Shown: positions 45,901 through 59,517, counted from the first letter of the stretch. The stretch: DNA of 64,000 nucleotides from Absidia repens (GCA_002105175.1 MCGE01000029.1:248001-312000), one strand, 5' to 3'. Notes: generated by a model from the sequence alone, not told the origin. Numbers and translations are program-made.

Positions 45901-46789
45901 CCCTACTGTATGTACATTTCAATCAAGTAAAAACAGCAACAACAGCAGCAGTAGAAAGTCACTATAATAGTCAATCTTTATTTATTTTATGTCAAGTAGC
46001 AAGACTAGCAACTAACAATATATTAATAAATAAAACTATAAGACTACACTAAACCAAAATTTAGGGATACGGAAACGGGTCACCAAAGTTATATCATTGT
46101 ACCAAGTTCCAACCATTTACTTGTTTCCCTTTCTAAATCAGTCATTCATAAGCAAAATCATAGTCGCTATCAATCTATATAATTTTTCAGTTGTTGTGTA
46201 CTCCTGTCATCGAGTCAAGCTGATTGTTTCTTCAAAATATTGCGTTGCTACTAGGAAATCCTATGTTATGAAGCTAAATTGTCGATAATACAAAAGCTAT
46301 GATAACACTATGATCCATTTCCATATAATAGCGTGGACGACGATAGCCCTAAGCGTTTAAATTCCTAGATATAAACAAAAAAAAAAAAAAAAACAATTTT
46401 TATCGATTGGCAATATAATTTTTTTAAATCCCACTTACCATCATGACCATTTAAATATAATATGAAGGCAAGTAATAATATTGATTGAAGGGTCCATTGA
46501 TCCAACCATAATATAGATGTAGTACAACCCACCACATTGAGAACAAATTATTCTTGATTCCTATAGAGAATATATACCAAAGGAACAAGCTATAAATGGG
46601 GGTGAGGTCAGTTGATATTTTTGAATAATTTTACCATTCTAGTAACACTAAATTGCCTTTCATATGTCGTGTGGTCCGAAAAAAAAAAGATGATGCATCT
46701 CTTCTAAAATGAATGCATCTACTAGATTGTTAATTAACTATCAGCCCATATATATCCAAACAAAAGCCAATACATTATTCAGTAATCCT
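45901..46789. other. Spacer between repeats and decayed gene
   Basis: AT-rich, mostly featureless. TATTTTATGTCAAGTAG-like words near 45980 may be a degraded repeat fragment. Confidence 0.45.
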
Positions 46790-48189
46790 TTTTTTTTTTT
46801 TTTTTCATTACCGGCATGATCGACCCCACTTGGGCTGCGTCATTTTCATCCATCTTCGTTGTATGTTGTACAAATCGTGTTGCAGTTTTGGTACATTCCA
46901 GGGTAAAGTTTCTAGATATCGCGCATCCAAATAAAAATGGCCCATCATGATGTTTGTTGTGCGTATGAGGGGTAGGAGCCCTTCGTAATGCCCATCTCCC
47001 GGATCGACGGATTTGTCCTGTTTGAAAAAGTGGGATCGTCAGTGAAAGCGGCGTCGTCACTACAAATCATCATTTTCGATAAATAAAAAAGATTGATGCC
47101 TAGAGTTGTTCCATTGTTGTTGTTCATCTACTGCTGCATTTGCATTTGTATCACCGCGACCTCTTTACACAAGATATCGAATCCAACCGTAGGTTTCAAG
47201 TCCCAAGTTTTGCTAACAACACAATGTATGGCTTTTTCAGTTACGGCTGTGGCCCATCCAACGATTTCCCTTTTTTGACATATACATATCAGTACCCCTT
47301 CCCCCTGTCCTTTTTCCTATAGACAGACACAAACGATGAGTAAAAAAAAAAAAAAAGTGATATTATACATGTTCAAACAACTTGCCTTTGGTTGAATTTG
47401 AATTCCCTCCCCAAAGTGATACCATATATGACGGAAACGTCAGCGGTTGTTCATATTTGTGGTAAAACCATTCAATAAATCCCCGGTAATGCTGCATACC
47501 GAATAAAATGTTATTGGTCGTTCCGAAAGGAGAGATCGATTTTGTTCCAATTCATAGGGATTTGTTGTATCCGTGGGTGTAGAGAGCATTACTGTCTTGC
47601 CTTCCAATAAACGAGAGTCACTTTGCCAGGTAGCTGACCGACAACCCTTCTTCCATGCATTTTGTTGATATTGTTAATACTGCTGATAATAATCTGGTTG
47701 TCAGCGCTCTACACAGTGAAGTTTCCGCACAGGTGTCCATTTGCAGCCTCCCAACACGTTCCTGGTTGGTATAACAAGTGCGAAGACAAATTCATGTATC
47801 GTATAAGTTTCTGTTCTAGTAGTGTTTTTTTTTTTTTGTTTTGTTTTTTAGACTTACGCTAGATCCCAATCTTCTCCAAGCGGGTGATATTTAGTGTCCA
47901 TGCAATTCCGTTCAAGTTTCAAATGATCGAAGGGGTAGCGATGTTGGAGAATTCGGCGCCATTAAAGAAGACAATGATAGTCATTGCTAAAGCGTAAGGC
48001 AGGGGGTAATAAGAATGTCGATATGTTTAGCGGCAAAGAAAAAGAGGAGGAAGTCGTAGAAGATTCGATCGATAATAAATTGGTTGTATCAGGAATAGTC
48101 CTTTTTTTGGAAGAAAAAAGACAGGGAAGGTAAAAAAAATAAAAAAAATCGATTGAAACAGCGCACATGTGGATATTTATTGCACACAC
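46790..48189 (-). pseudogene. Decayed protein-coding gene
   Basis: In N- to C-terminal order the minus strand carries convincing protein-like blocks in changing frames. WRRILQHRYPFDHLKLERNC and DTKYHPLGEDWDLA lie near 47950-47865 and follow an in-frame TAA. GTCWEAANGHLCGNFTV near 47765 ends at TAG. CRSATWQSDSRLLEGKTVML with TDTTNPYELEQNRSLLSERP lies near 47645-47520. MQHYRGFIEWFYHKYEQPLT lies near 47498-47440 in another frame and ends near an AAAG|GCAAGT donor. HYEGLLPLIRTTNIMMGHFY and LETLPWNVPKLQHDLYNIQR lie near 46985-46855. Several stops and frame changes are not explained by introns I can place, so it is probably inactivated. I could not name the family; it might be an enzyme of the secretory pathway, given the N-glycosylation-like NFT and Cys residues. 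Confidence 0.5.
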
Positions 48190-48572
48190 ATGGCAATCAT
48201 CAACTGATCAATTAGCCTATAGTATGAAACATATTAATATATACCGTGGAGATTATCATTTCTTTATAAAATATGGTGGTGGTGCCAAGAGTACAAGTAA
48301 TATATATACCTATTTCCTATCTACGTTTCAAAATTGACACTGTTCTCACAGGAAAAATAAGGATGGAACCATCCACTGTTTATTGTTGATATTTTCTATT
48401 GGAAAAATCTTTCATCGAAGTGATCGTCGCATTCGGTAACACCTAATCAAAACAAAAGGGTCAAAAAATCAATATAAATATCAACTCGATTAAATATTTC
48501 TTTCTTTTTTTTTTCGTTCATCCTTTCATACAACCACTCTTTTTTTTTTCTCTTTTTAAATCGACCATCATC
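48190..48572. other. Intergenic spacer
   Basis: The upstream flank of the exchanger gene. T-rich runs lie at 48500-48560 directly before its ATG. Confidence 0.5.
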
Positions 48573-50672
48573 ATGATTACAGAAACTCAACCTTTGCTTG
48601 GTGGGAATGAACGTACACAAAAATTGACTTTTTGGAATTCATTTAAAATTACCACAATGTCATCTAAGTTCAACATATTATTGATCTTCGTTCCTATTGC
48701 TATTTTCGCGGCTTTCACTGATGCTTCGGCACCGGTGGTGTTTTCTCTCAACTTTATGGCCATCATTCCATTGGCAAAATTGCTTGGTTTTGGTAATACA
48801 TTTGAACTTTTATTATCATTCAATGGATATGTATATTCTAACTTTACATTATCGTTATTAGCTACTGAGGAAATCGCACTTCGATGTGGTAGTACTGTCG
48901 GATCGGTAAGTGTCCCTGCCTAAAAACACCATTTTCCCTGGTGCATTGATCGGTGTTTTAAACTTCCTTTTTTTTTTTTTTAGTTGTTAAATGCCACTTT
49001 TGGCAATGCCGTGGAACTGATTCTTGGTGTCGTTGCTTTAGACAAAGGATTGATTCGTGTTGTTCAAGGTAAAAGAGGATTGATGAAAAAAAAAAATTGA
49101 AGCAAAAAAAAAAAAAAAAAAAAAAAAAAACTCACTATTTTCTTATTGAATAAATTACATAGCATCTGTACTTGGGTCTATTTTATCGAATTTGCTTTTG
49201 GTATTGTTTCCCCCCGCCCCTTACCCCTCCCATCTCAAAACAAGGGGGAGCGTTTACTTATATTTTATTTTTAAAAATTCTTATAATAGGTTCTTGGGTT
49301 TTGCTTTTTGCTTGGTGGAGCTGGGCGTAGTGAACAAAGCTTCAATATTACAGGTAAGAAGAATGGGCGATCTCGATCGTCGTGAGTCTCGATATGGTTA
49401 ATACTCACCCATTTTTTTATTTTTATCATCCTTGTAGCCGCTCAAACATCATCCTCTCTTCTTGCTTTGACTACCCTGTCATTGTTGGTACCTGCAGCTT
49501 TTTCTGCCACAGCCGAAACCAAAGAAGATGCTGAATTGGGTATATTGAATTTAAGTCATGGTACTGCGTTGATCCTTCTGTTGGTGTATATTTTGTTTTT
49601 GATTTTCCAGGTACGAAACAACAAAGGAGATAGAAAATCCGACATTCTTTGCTAATGTTTCATCTTTTTTTTTTTTCATTATTATTTAGCTCAAAACTCA
49701 TTCTCATTTGGTAAGTTCATGATATCAAACTTAAAAAAAACAGGAAAATTTGCTGATCTTATGATGGCGGGTATTTTTTTTTTTTTAGTATGAAGACGAA
49801 GAAGATGATGAAGAACAACCCACCACCACTCTGTCATTCTCCATCATCACGTAAGTACATTATTATTATGAAATAACAACATCTTACAAACTTTTTATTT
49901 AATAGATTGATTATTGTTGCTGGTGTTGTTTCTTTGCATGCAGAATTCCTAGTTGGGGCGTAAGTAACATTTTTCAATATGGTGCCTAGTTTGCGGAGGT
50001 TTAATTACTTTATTTTTTCCATAATAGTATTGAAGGTGTAGTGGATAGTTGGGGAATTGGTATGTAAATCAAAAGGAACAAATAATTCATGAAATGGAGT
50101 CATTGATTTTTTTTTTTTTATAGACGAAACATTTGTGGGTATCATTCTTTTACCAATTGTGGGAAAGTAAGTGGTTTAAAAAATTAAGGAGGAAGTATAT
50201 TGATATTCATTACCTTGCCTGAAATTACTATGATTAGTGCTGCAGAACATGTAAGCTCGGTGACATTTGCTATGAAAAACAAAATGAATTTGTCCGTTGG
50301 TATTGCCGTATCATCATCCCTTCAAATTGGACTGTTGGTCACTCCCGTTTTGGTGATTGCTGGATGGGCCATTGGACAACCTATGACTCTCTTCTTTGAT
50401 GACTTCGAAACTGTAATCTTATTCTCAAGTGTCTTGATCGTCAATTATCTTATTCAAGATGGTCGATCGAACTGGTTAGAAGGTGTTTTGCTTTTGGTAA
50501 GATATTCTTTACAACTTCTCATTTATTGGAATTACTGCTCACATTTTATATTTGATTATTCACTTTTTCATAGTCATCCTATGCAATCGTGTCACTCGCC
50601 TTTTACTGTCATCCCACAGGAACAGGTGGCGGCGGCACTGGTGGCGGCGATTCAAACCTAGTTGCATTGTGA
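48573..50672 (+). CDS. VCX1: Vacuolar Ca2+/H+ exchanger (CAX/Vcx1-like)
   Basis: Thirteen exons: 48573-48792, 48862-48905, 48984-49068, 49163-49200, 49290-49353, 49438-49610, 49690-49710, 49789-49850, 49906-49959, 50028-50059, 50124-50166, 50238-50496 and 50574-50672. They give 397 residues, the usual CAX length. The two cation-binding repeats are clear: [20 protein letters not shown] and [35 protein letters not shown], the acidic loop [10 protein letters not shown] between the halves and about 11 helices also fit. It moves Ca2+ into the vacuole in exchange for H+. Intron 1 (48793-48861) has a length divisible by three and no stop, so a simple ORF reading wrongly inserts [20 protein letters not shown]; removing it restores GFATEEIAL. 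The C-terminus is Gly-rich. Confidence 0.93.
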
Positions 50673-51404
50673 TTTTTTTTTCTCCTCAACTCTTTTTTTT
50701 CTTCAGTTCATATAAATAGTCAAACACGTATATTGTCATATCCTCTTTATGTTTTATAAATAAATACCTTTTTTTTTTTTTTGATGCAAATATTTGTTTT
50801 TATGCAATCGATTGGGATACTGCGGTGTGACGATGACTATGTCACTCATGAAAACATTGTAAAGCCGAGATCCTGCAAATTCTTTTTATTTCATTTGCAC
50901 AATTTTGCATGAGTGTACCTACATTCTTCATCATTATATTCATAGCATGTGAAATGACTTTTTTTTTTTTTTTTTTTTTATCCATGTGCCTTTTAACTTT
51001 AGGCTTACTCCTGCATTTGATTTGCTCGGTACAATGCATTTTCTTTGATCCATCATTAAATCCCCGATCTGCCTGATTTTCATATTTTGGGACCTGAATC
51101 ATGTTTTCAAGGTAATAATTCAAGCTTGATGATGTTCCTAATCTATTAACTCCATTCTTATTACCGAGAATACCACAAAATAAGCAGATGACGGTAATGA
51201 GATGATCAGAAGAGCGTTTTTATTCGTGTCCAGCGACGCTAAGGGTGTTCAAGCACGAAGTGCAGCGATGATAGCATTGAAACCCCGTCGCCTGTTTTAT
51301 TTTTGCGTGGCTCTCCCTTTTTTTTTCTTTTTTCTTTCTCTTTTTGTGTACTCATACACTTTATCACCTTTTTTTACGCTTATATATCATTTACCTTGGT
51401 CAAC
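50673..51404. other. Intergenic spacer
   Basis: A TAAATAAATA signal lies near 50757. T-runs and AT-rich sequence follow, then a pyrimidine-rich leader (51310-51380). Confidence 0.5.
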
Positions 51405-53328
51405 ATGACCAACTCTGCATACACTCTACCTACTACAACCAGAAAACACTCGGAGGACACTATGTCTGATTATATGGAAATCAACAATGACGATGCTGAA
51501 GCTGGCTCTATTCTCATGTCTTTATCACAACAGCCTAAGCAAAATACCAAACCATCACCACCACCTTCCGCAAATTCCACAAATACCATGTCTATCCGAA
51601 ATCTACTAGGTATTTGATCTCTTTTCTTTTTCTTTTATGTATCTTCAGGGAAGTAGGATTCTCATTTTTTGGGTGTCCTTTTTTTTTTTGATCTTATGTA
51701 GGTGACAGTGATGAAGGAACAAAGCATTGCGTTCCATATCAGGTAACAATAACAAATACATTACCAACAACAACAACTATTATCGCCGACAAAATGGAAG
51801 GTAGCTATAATCAAAGCCAAATACTAACAAAAGACTTACCAATATTATAGACAAAACCAATGGAAACGGCGACCGCTATAGCCACAACAGCACAACAGGA
51901 AGGTAAGAAATCAGCAATACAAAAATATATGTATATGAAAAAGGAGACTTTTGTTTCGAACCACCTATACTAAACAATGCTCTTTTTTTTATGCTTCTAA
52001 ATATGCATCGGTACCCTGAAACAGCCAAAGAAAGTAAGTAGGGTATAATTCTCAAGTGACATTATTTTTTTCTTTTTACAGGTATTAACTGTCTCATTTT
52101 ATCTATATGTCGTACTCCTTTTATTTATGTATGCGCAGTACCACCCACATATACCGAAAGGCGACAATTTACTCATGGTATGCATGCACAAACTACCTCA
52201 CCCACACTCCCTGCCGCATCTTCTCGCATGAGATCGACTTCCAGCCCTGTGAAAAACCCAACTGAAAGGTAGCAAAATGAAAAAAAATAACAATACACAT
52301 ACCATACATTTGCATGCAGTCAAATTACATAATCCCTTTTATGTCCTTTCTCTTCTCTCACACACTCCATTTGCCTATTTTCCTCAATAGTTACAACTGG
52401 CAACAGCAGCAACTTGATTCACCTCCTCACACATATCATCCGCAAACAACGCAACATCAATATCAACAACTACAACAACAGCATCAACGGCAGCAACATA
52501 ATCAATATCAGCAACACCAACAACATCAGCATCAACAGCATCAGCAGCATCAGCAGCAGCAACCTATCAAAAAACCCTACCATCGACAGGAATATCAGTC
52601 TTCTTATTCTCAGCAATCATATCAGTCCATGGTAAGCAGGGGGGAAAGGGGAAGCTAAATAAATGATCAATATATCTCCAGTCATCTCATTGTTATTATT
52701 CTGATTCATTTTAAAATAGAAGAATAATCCTAAAGTTCGACGCAATGCACTTCATGCCTACATTAGCTACATGACATATTCTGATTTGACGCGGATGAAA
52801 TCGAGCGTAAGTCCAGAAAAAAAAAAAAAAAAAAAAAAGGATCTCCGTTTATGCTGATGGTTGGGACTTCTTTATTTGTTTCATTAGAGACCTCATCCTT
52901 CCTATTCTTATAATGTGACACCACCCATGGGTAAACAACAATACCATCATCCAGAACGTCCTCCTCCTCCCCCGGCCTCGACCGCCATATACGAACGCCC
53001 ACCACCAGCAAAGCAACAACAACAGCAGTCGCAATACCAACAACAGCCACCCCTCACTGCATTTTTAAAACATCCTCATGTCGATCCACCTGCCACGGTC
53101 ACCACACCGACCACACCACGTCCCAATCCATCATTACCCAGTATTGATAATCACCATCCTCCGCAACACCACCAACACCACCATCATCTACATCGTCCGC
53201 ATTCGATGGATTATGTTCATGCCCATGATCAGCAGCACCATCCTCACCCATATCATTCTCCTCCGTTACCTCAGCCGCAGTATCGACAAGCCTATCCCGT
53301 CCTTCCTTATCCACCAAAACACCCATGA
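51405..53328 (+). CDS. Gln/His/Pro-rich protein, possible transcription-related regulator
   Basis: Exons: 51405-51609, 51702-51742, 51851-51902, a possible 9-base microexon 52025-52033, 52139-52268, 52391-52631, 52720-52806 and 52888-53328. The total is about 400 residues. An N-terminal SIRNLLGDSDEG segment is followed by a region dense in Gln and His (CAG/CAA/CAT repeats at about 52430-52565). A short ordered piece follows (KVRRNALHAYISYMTYSDLT) and then a Pro/His-rich tail (HPERPPPPPASTAIYERPPP, ending YPVLPYPPKHP). Such compositions are common in fungal transcription regulators, which is my only basis for the guess. An upstream in-frame ATG (51303) would add a Phe-rich stretch and is unlikely. 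Confidence 0.65.
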
Positions 53329-53834
53329 AAAAAAAAATATCCTCGCATCCGGTTTCCCCTCCTCCCCTCATGCATATAATTCTTCATCGTCATTTTTTTT
53401 TTTATCCGTCTCTTCCTCATTTTGCCTATTGTTTTATTCCTTTTCCGTTTTATGTTTAGTTTATATTTTCATTTCCATGATAGCTTTATTTTCGCCCACC
53501 AACCCGTCCTTTTTTACTTTTATTATCATTTCCCTAGCTGTATACAAAAAAAAAAAAAAAAAGGAAGGAAGCAATCCCTCATATACTATATACATATCCC
53601 CCCGACCCCCTCCATTAGTATTATATATATATATATATGATATCCATTCATACATCCTCCACCATTTGAACCATAGTTGAATAAAAACCATATCTACAGT
53701 ATCTATATATATATCGAAAAATGTATTGTTTTTTTTATTGTTGTTGATATAAAAATAAAATAGAGCGAAAAAAACATAATAAAAAGGGATCTGTGTGTAG
53801 AGTGGGTGAGTGTGTGTGTGTGCGTGTACGCATA

Positions 53835-53867
<33 letters not shown>

Positions 53868-53989
53868 AGGGGGTAATATATTTATGTATGCAGAGATAAA
53901 CAAAAAAAAAAAAAGAAGACGAAGAAAAAAATATATATATAGCTGAGGGGTGATAACTAATAATAATAAAAAATTGAATGACTAGTAGT
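53329..53989. other. Spacer between convergent genes
   Basis: It contains A/T runs, TATATATA stretches and the GT microsatellite described separately. Confidence 0.5.
53808..53867. repeat. GT/TG microsatellite
   Basis: A run of about 15 GT units (about 53836-53866), preceded by a shorter interrupted TG stretch. Confidence 0.85.
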
Positions 53990-56900
53990 TTATGCACGGG
54001 GATATTGACAGAAGCTATCCTTGATACTAACAACCTATTTTTTTTTTTAAGAAAACTCAAGTCAGTAACCCATTCATTGACATCCTCGTCCTAGTTATGC
54101 ATTCAATCATCTTACCTCTATGATACCTTCGATGGAAGTGTTGATATGGTATTGATATTCATTGACACCATGGACAACATGATTTTCCAGCACCTTGCCC
54201 TTGTAATGATGTTTTTTCGCATGATCCCAAATCAATTCGCTTCGCTGCCATTCGAAATCAAAGGGTGGCGTACCAATAAGATCCACCGTTGCCTGCACCA
54301 TATCCCCATCCTGAATATTTTCGATAATATCTTGACCGCCGCTGACAAGAGACGAAGGCAGTTGATGAATTTCACTGGTAAGTTGTTTAGGGAAGGATTG
54401 ACATTTGTTGCGTTGGTTGCCGACAGATAGAATGGTCAAATTTCCTGGCTTATCAGCAATCATCGATAACTTTGTCGTGGGAGACTTGACTTTTTCAGAG
54501 CGTCCGTTGAATTCGTAAGCTATATATACACATAAATGATGAATCATGATTAGTATAGAGAAATGGATGGTCACACCTTGAATATATATATGAATATATC
54601 ATCACAAACAAACTTACCAATAGTAAAGGGCCCTTCACCAGAGAGACTGTATTCTAACTGATCACCGACACAGACTGCCCCGCATGCACCAAGGGGTGTA
54701 ATTGTTGCAATTCCCAAAGCATCAATGACCAATTCAGTGTTAGGTAAGCCAGACACATCGGACACACATCCGTTCGCATCTTGAATACGCATCAGTTCCA
54801 CATGATGCTTTCCAGAGATTTCCAATTCACCAGGCAAATCCAAAGCAAAACGGGCAGATTCAATGTTTTCCAGTGTGTAGACTTTCTTGCTATCTTGTTG
54901 ACTGACCAGGACAGAAATTGTCAAGGGAGTTTGACCAGTTGTTTCCACCCAAATAGGATCATCAGGAGAAGCAAGCGATTCACCGACACACATCATACGA
55001 GGAGCGGCCAACGTAGCAGGTTTACCAGCAAAGCGGACAGTGGGTGATGCATGTACAGTTTGTTCCAGTTGAATCAATGGGGAAGGAGTGAATGGCTGTG
55101 TATATCGCTGATCGGACAACTTGTTAAAGGCGTATCGGTATTTTCCAGGTTCATCGGTACGGAGAGAAACACGGGTCTTGGTGAGGCCAGTCGTCATTTC
55201 TTGGGGATCCAATTTGACTCCGTTGTCACGGCGACCAAACACACTGGTGGTGGCACCTAGGCTTCGTCGGAAAGTATCATAGGTGCACGTAAAGGGACCA
55301 TGACCAGTAAACTTCACATTGATAGCATCATCTGTATGTTGACACACCGCAGGACGTTGGTATAAATTGTCCGAGATTAAGGTAGCCTGGTCTTCGGAAA
55401 TCGTCAGGGCAGGTCGTTCCATCCATTGTACAATATAGTCGGGTCGTAACGCGTCACCTTCGCAAATAGAGTCCACCACCTTTACCAGTTCATACCGACC
55501 AATCTTGCTCACTTGAAGTTGAGAATTTGGGTTATCAAACCGTCTGATTTCGGTACGTTCGTTTTTGCCATCCACATGTCGATAGGTAACTTCCCAAGGC
55601 GCCTCACCAGTCAAACGTAATGGCAGCTTTGTATTTTCACCTTCGGCAATATACACTGTCTTGTCCAGCTGGTCTTCTGAATAAAAGGTTGCCATGGGTC
55701 GGTCGCGTCTAACGTCAATGATAAAATCGCGAGAATCCAAATCCTTGGAGCAACCATTGGCATCCACAATCTATATCAAAAATTAAGGAAAAAAATATAT
55801 CAGTGTTTCTTTTTCTTCTTTAAATCATTTAAATATCCCCATTACACATCTACTCTACATACCTTGACCAAAGAAGCAACGTGACGACCAGAAGTCTCCC
55901 ATCGCGGTACAGTAATTTCATAAGATTCACCGGCCACCACATTAGAGTACACTTGATTATCGAATGTCCACACCAAAGTGAACGGAGCAGCACCTGTCAA
56001 TTTCACCGGCAGTCCCATTTCTTCACCGACACATGTACGTCTGATACCTGTGTTGTCAGCAAAATGAGCATTAGGTTGAGGATGGACTGTTTGCTTGATA
56101 GATGCAATTTTTCGGTTTTTGTTGTAATAAACATCAGTCAAGGTCTTGAATTCATAGGTGTAATCACTAGGAAAAAAAACAAATGCGTAGAACCAAAGCA
56201 AGTAAACGGTTTTGTTAGTGTCTCTATCTTGTCTTTCCTTTCCATGCATTTTTTTTTGTCCTTACCCGCTAGAAGTGGGCAAATAAGTAAAGATATGACG
56301 AGAGCTATCCGTTGAGATTTGACGTTCCACGGCTTGCTTGCGTCGACCATTTTGCTTGACCACAGAGTACTTGAGAGTATAGGGTGGGTTACCTTGGAAT
56401 TCTGCAATAAAGCGCATACCAATTTCACTGCCATTTGAGCATTCGGAAGGAATGGGAATCGATTGTAACTTGACAGAAGGTAGAGGAGGCTGGACCACTT
56501 GGCATGTTGAGGGGAAGAGCACGTCACCTTTACAGAATTGATCACTGACCGAGACCAGTCGATATTCACCAGGAGCCTTCACATCCAGCATCGTAGATCC
56601 ATCGTTATTGATTGTCACCTGTTTCTTTTCCACTTTTTTGTTGATCGAATCATCATCACTACGTGCACCCAAGGCATCTTCACTGACATATTCATACGAG
56701 ACGGAGTACGGACCAGATCCTTTCACTTGTAAGGGTGCACCAACAGAATCTTGACCAATAAGAAGCTTGACAGGATCTTTTGCATCACATGTGAATTGAA
56801 TAGAAGGAGGGCCATGCACTTTGAATACTTGCTTGGGTGATTCCGAGAGGTCGACCACGTTCCCAGCACCATCCACTACGCGCTTGAGCTGATATTCGTA

Positions 56901-58306
56901 GTCGCTGGTCATATCAAAGGTGAGGTTCAGCTGGATTGAATGCAGTTGACGAGAGGCCCAGTCGTAGTTGGCGTTTTCAGAGGGTACAAAGAAGCTCGGG
57001 TCTGCATCTTGCAAGCCAGAAGTAAAACGAGTCAAAGGTGAATCGAAGGACGAAGTGGTTGGTTGTATATGATCCAGTTTGAGTGACGTGACAGAGTTAT
57101 CCACACGGCGAGTATACACCACTTTGAGAGGGGGGACACCAGTAACATCCAATCGCATAGAATCCTTGTCTTTTTGGCAGTAATCAGTAGCACCAGAACC
57201 TTCGAGACGAGCTGTGGGGCAAGTAAATACAAACGCCTGCCGAGAGTACAGACGGACATGGGCACCATCCTTGCTAGTAATCTTGTCCAATTTGTATACA
57301 CCTGGTTTGTTAACACGAACATAATAGTATTCCAGACCTTGTTTTCCTTGACCAATTTCTGTTGCCCGTTGAATCTTGTCGCCAGAGTATTTGTGGGAGT
57401 TGCTTGTTTGGGAGTCGAAATCGAATCGAGAGAGCGAGATCGTTTTCGGGATAGTGTTATTCAGGACGATAGGGACATATATGTCGGTTTTTCCAATTTC
57501 ATTTGATTGTAAACAGTAGTATTCGTCGTTAGGATTCAACTTCGCGGTTCTATTATACAGATCAAATTCAAATAAGAAGCACACGTTAGTTACTATAAGC
57601 AATTATGATGTTCACGATACACTATAATTGCCTTCCCGGCACCCCAAATAATTAAACATACCCGTAAGGCAATATATGTACAGTATGTCTTCCCAAAATG
57701 TGAGACGGGTCAAATAGGACATCCTTGACATTGATCAATTTAGCGCGCGATACACTGAGCTGTTTACCCAAAGAGTCGCCTACAAGAGAATACAAAATCG
57801 AATATGTAAGTATCTTTATCCATAGAAGTATGAGCTGGGGCAATTTTACCGAAGAAGAATTTGAGAATTCCAACGTTCAGAAGAGACTATAAACAATAAT
57901 ATCAATGGTAAAAGGTGAATATAGGCAGAGCTCACACATATTGGAAAGATATGATTTGACTTACCACAGGCCCAACAAAAACCAAGGTGTTAAACATTGT
58001 AAAAGTCATGATCAGAAGCAACGACTTCAGCAGTGAGAACTGTAACCAAGGAATCCGGCAGATGTATAAGACCAAGATGAAAATAATATCCAGAAGAGTG
58101 ATCCAGCCAGTAGTGCCATGATATTGTTCAGGGTAAGACGTTGTCAAATTTCGGAAGGCGTAAAAGATTTTGAGTGTTTGTAACGACATGAAGATGGTGG
58201 TTGCAATTAATCGCTGAAGAGGGAAATCTATCAAAGAAGGCGGTATCAAGGCTCGTTGATGTGCCAATGGCACATTCCTTACTGTTTGCCGCTGTGATCG
58301 AGCCAT
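53990..58306 (-). CDS. POM152: Nuclear pore membrane glycoprotein Pom152
   Basis: Eight exons: 58306-57965, 57886-57850, 57779-57662, 57549-56266, 56166-55863, 55770-54618, 54519-54116 and 54034-53990. They give 1,228 residues, close to the yeast protein. The N-terminal cytosolic/pore segment with about three helices (RLIATTIFMSLQTLKIFYAF, then GWITLLDIIFILVLYICRIP, then SLLLIMTFTMFNTLVFVG) anchors it in the nuclear envelope. A long luminal chain of Ig-like repeats follows, with recurring motifs VTGVPPLKVVY, KGSGPYSVSYEY, QGNPPYTLKY, TGAAPFTLVW, TGEAPWEVTY, TGHGPFTCTY and SGEGPFTIG, often with a CVGE/CEGD turn. The end, VVSIKDSFCQYP, is encoded by a separate 45-base exon. In the pore it forms the luminal ring around the membrane. 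Confidence 0.95.
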
Positions 58307-58614
58307 GAAGTAAGGATTTATAATTGTGTGTGCGCAATTTGAAGGAAAAAGGGACAGAGAATAAAAAACAACGGAAGTCGCGCAAAAAAATAAAAAAAAA
58401 AAAAATAGCAGACAAAAACTTTTCAACCTCCGCACTGAGCACAACAGAGAATGCAGTTTCAACATAAAAACCAGACCATATAAACTACAACCAACAATCA
58501 TATAAAAAAAAAAGAAAGAAAAAAACCTCATAATTCAAATATAAAATTTTTGTTTATTGTAGCAACTATTGGACAAACCAAAAGAATAAAACATAATTAA
58601 AAGTACTATACTAT

Positions 58615-59517
58615 TTAAGCAGCTTGCTTCTTGGCTTGGGCAACAGCGGAACCGAGAGCAAAACGACGCTGTAAAATTTTAAAAAAAGGGTATCAAGTCA
58701 GTAACAGTAAAGCAGACGTACAAAAAAATAAAGGAGGAAGAGAGAGTGTGAAACTTACTTGAGCCTTCATCTTTTGGACCTTGAAGCGGTCGAAGTCAGA
58801 CAAAGCGGCACGGGTCTTGCGAGTGGCAATCTTTTGGGCCCAGGCAGTCTTGTCCCACTTGGCGATAGCGTCGGTCTTGGCCAAGTACTTCTTGACAACC
58901 TTTTGACCAGCACCACGGGGAAGACCGTTGACGACCAAAGGAGTCAAAGTCAAGTGGTTGTAAGAGAAAGGTTGACGAGCGACACCAGTGGTGGGACCTT
59001 CGATAAGAGCCTATATCAATCATCGATATATAAGAAAAGTTATTAGCAAGTGAATCAATCATTATAAGTTAAGACTTCGTATATCAATTTGCTGAGACTT
59101 ACGCGTCTGTGATCAATGATTTCGATAACGACAGCCAATTTGCCGGCATCAGCACCAGTGTTGAGGAGAACAATACGACCAACTTGGACTTCACGTTTGA
59201 AAGCGCCTTGCTATAAAAATAAAATAGGTCATAAAAATAAATAGGTCAGTGAATAAGTTACAGTGCTTTATGTTGACTAGGATCCCATAGCCCAAACGCT
59301 GTCATATCGTTTGTTATATATGATCAAATCGGTTGTGAATCATCACATATTCAAGACAGTGGTGGACAAAATTCATCACGTTCTCCATCCATCCATGATC
59401 CCATCCATCCATCTATCTGTTCATATATTCATCCATCCATCATAATACATATCTATCTCCACATCCCCTTCTAGTCATATATCTATTTCGTCGTTTTATT
59501 TTCTTCCTTACCACCAT
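58615..59517 (-). CDS. RPL14: 60S ribosomal protein eL14
   Basis: Four exons (59517-59512, 59210-59103, 59010-58759, 58668-58615) give 139 residues. Exon 1 encodes only Met-Val, followed by a 301-base intron; exon 2 begins [40 protein letters not shown], then [20 protein letters not shown] and the Lys/Ala-rich end VAQAKKQAA match eL14. It is a structural protein of the large ribosomal subunit. The first intron carries CATC/ATCC repeats on the plus strand (59385-59450). Its tiny first exon parallels the one-codon first exon of eL8 in this window. Confidence 0.94.

Noticed and set aside
53099..53371. ORF antisense to the His/Pro-rich C-terminus
   Set aside because: Low-complexity shadow of the sense CAC/CCA repeats.
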